Below are positions 38,744 to 39,192 of a DNA stretch of 39,192 nt, piece by piece. Both the position numbers and the translations under genes were made by a program. The notes under the pieces were generated by a model that made no database searches, had not been told where the DNA came from, and was given only the letters and a program-made list of their open reading frames with translations. Origin of the DNA: Clostridia bacterium (GTDB lineage: Bacteria; Bacillota; Clostridia; Oscillospirales; CAG-272). Position 1 is the stretch's first letter; every line of letters starts with the position of its first letter. Where the stretch lies: positions 1 through 39,192 of the forward strand of contig JAFTUH010000073.1 in the NCBI GenBank assembly GCA_017466375.1, written 5' to 3'.

Positions 38744-39192
38744 ATGAACAAGACAATCATGAAAAAATACGCTGCGCTGATCGCCCGTGTCGGCGCGAAT
38801 GTGAAAAAGGGACAACCCGTCGTAATCTACGCCGATGTCGATCAGGGCGAGTTTGTCTCCTATGTAACGGAGGAGTGCTACAAGGCAGGTGCATCCCGCG
38901 TCACGCACGAGTGGAGCTACCAGCCGATCACGAAAATGACGTACAAATACCGCACACTGAAATCCCTGTCCACCGTTCCGGCTTGGCAGGAGTCAAAGAT
39001 GCAGGCGATGGTTGAGGAGGTTCCCTGCCGTATCCGCATCGAAAGCTCGGATCCCGACGGTCTGCGCGGTATCAATCAGGAAAAGATGCAGAAGTCCCGT
39101 ATGGCAACCTATCCGATCATGAAGAAGTACAACGACGCGCTCGAAAACAAGGATCAGTGGACGATCGCGGCTGTGCCGTCTTACGCATGGGC
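38744..39192 (+). CDS. M29-family aminopeptidase (AmpS/PepS type), 3' end cut by window
   Basis: The first 149 codons of a cytoplasmic metallo-aminopeptidase of family M29. The N-terminal pattern KYAALIARVGANVKKGQPVV, then YKAGASRVTHEWSYQPITKM and CRIRIESSDPDGLRGINQEK, matches the N-terminal lobe of the family; the metal-binding residues lie in the missing C-terminal part. The ATG at 38744 has GGAGG five bases upstream. Its own consensus promoter suggests constitutive, strong expression. Confidence 0.88.
   Translation, partial: MNKTIMKKYAALIARVGANVKKGQPVVIYADVDQGEFVSYVTEECYKAGASRVTHEWSYQPITKMTYKYRTLKSLSTVPAWQESKMQAMVEEVPCRIRIESSDPDGLRGINQEKMQKSRMATYPIMKKYNDALENKDQWTIAAVPSYAW

Overview
The window looks like the chromosome of a spore-forming Clostridia-type Firmicute of moderate GC content, possibly a gut Oscillospirales- or Christensenellales-like lineage. 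The evidence is spoIVB, sigG, a complete cotJABC set and a SpoVB-type flippase, together with cdaA/cdaR, HemZ, recJ-relA-dtd and many consensus sigma-A promoters. The exact taxon cannot be fixed from sequence inspection alone.

Layout. (1) 1-13,299, minus strand: one long, tightly packed transcription unit that starts at a clear promoter (13,271-13,299). In transcription order it reads cdaA, cdaR, FAD-dependent oxidoreductase, RseC-like protein, recJ, relA/spoT, dtd, hemZ, uridine-kinase-like protein, SpoVB/MurJ-type flippase (cut by the window edge). It joins the c-di-AMP cyclase and its regulator with the (p)ppGpp synthetase/hydrolase. (2) 13,404-17,119: spoIVB on the plus strand, then two XRE-TPR regulators on the minus strand, then a 130-bp second copy of the spoIVB 3' end. 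This is a small inserted block bounded by direct repeats. (3) 17,121-23,178: an AraC regulator divergent from a two-gene hydrolase operon (phosphotriesterase-family and M24 creatinase-like), a third XRE-TPR gene, a DUF4298 gene and a sialidase-like Asp-box protein. (4) 23,211-25,795: a TetR regulator divergent from a P1B metal ATPase.

(5) 25,825-29,250 is the most interesting accessory block. It holds a complete retron: a reverse transcriptase with the retron NAxxH and VTG motifs, preceded by a structured RNA with recognisable a1/a2 inverted repeats and a consensus promoter. Next to it is a small HTH protein. Divergent from that is a two-gene operon encoding a 203-aa acidic-tailed protein and a 403-aa two-helix membrane coiled-coil protein with a C-terminal four-cysteine motif; I recognise neither. 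Two related 25-bp operator-like palindromes sit over the shared promoters. I propose this as a candidate undescribed retron-associated module; the functional link is inference.

(6) 29,348-31,547: sigG with a candidate forespore promoter, and the cotJA-cotJB-cotJC spore coat operon. (7) 31,696-36,968: an OB-like lipoprotein and a complete carbohydrate ABC importer (ATPase, two permeases, and a solute-binding protein that has an unusual C-terminal membrane anchor). (8) 37,120-39,192: a two-repeat DUF1508 protein, a TIR-TM2 protein and the start of an M29 aminopeptidase. I saw no tRNA, rRNA, CRISPR array or transposase.
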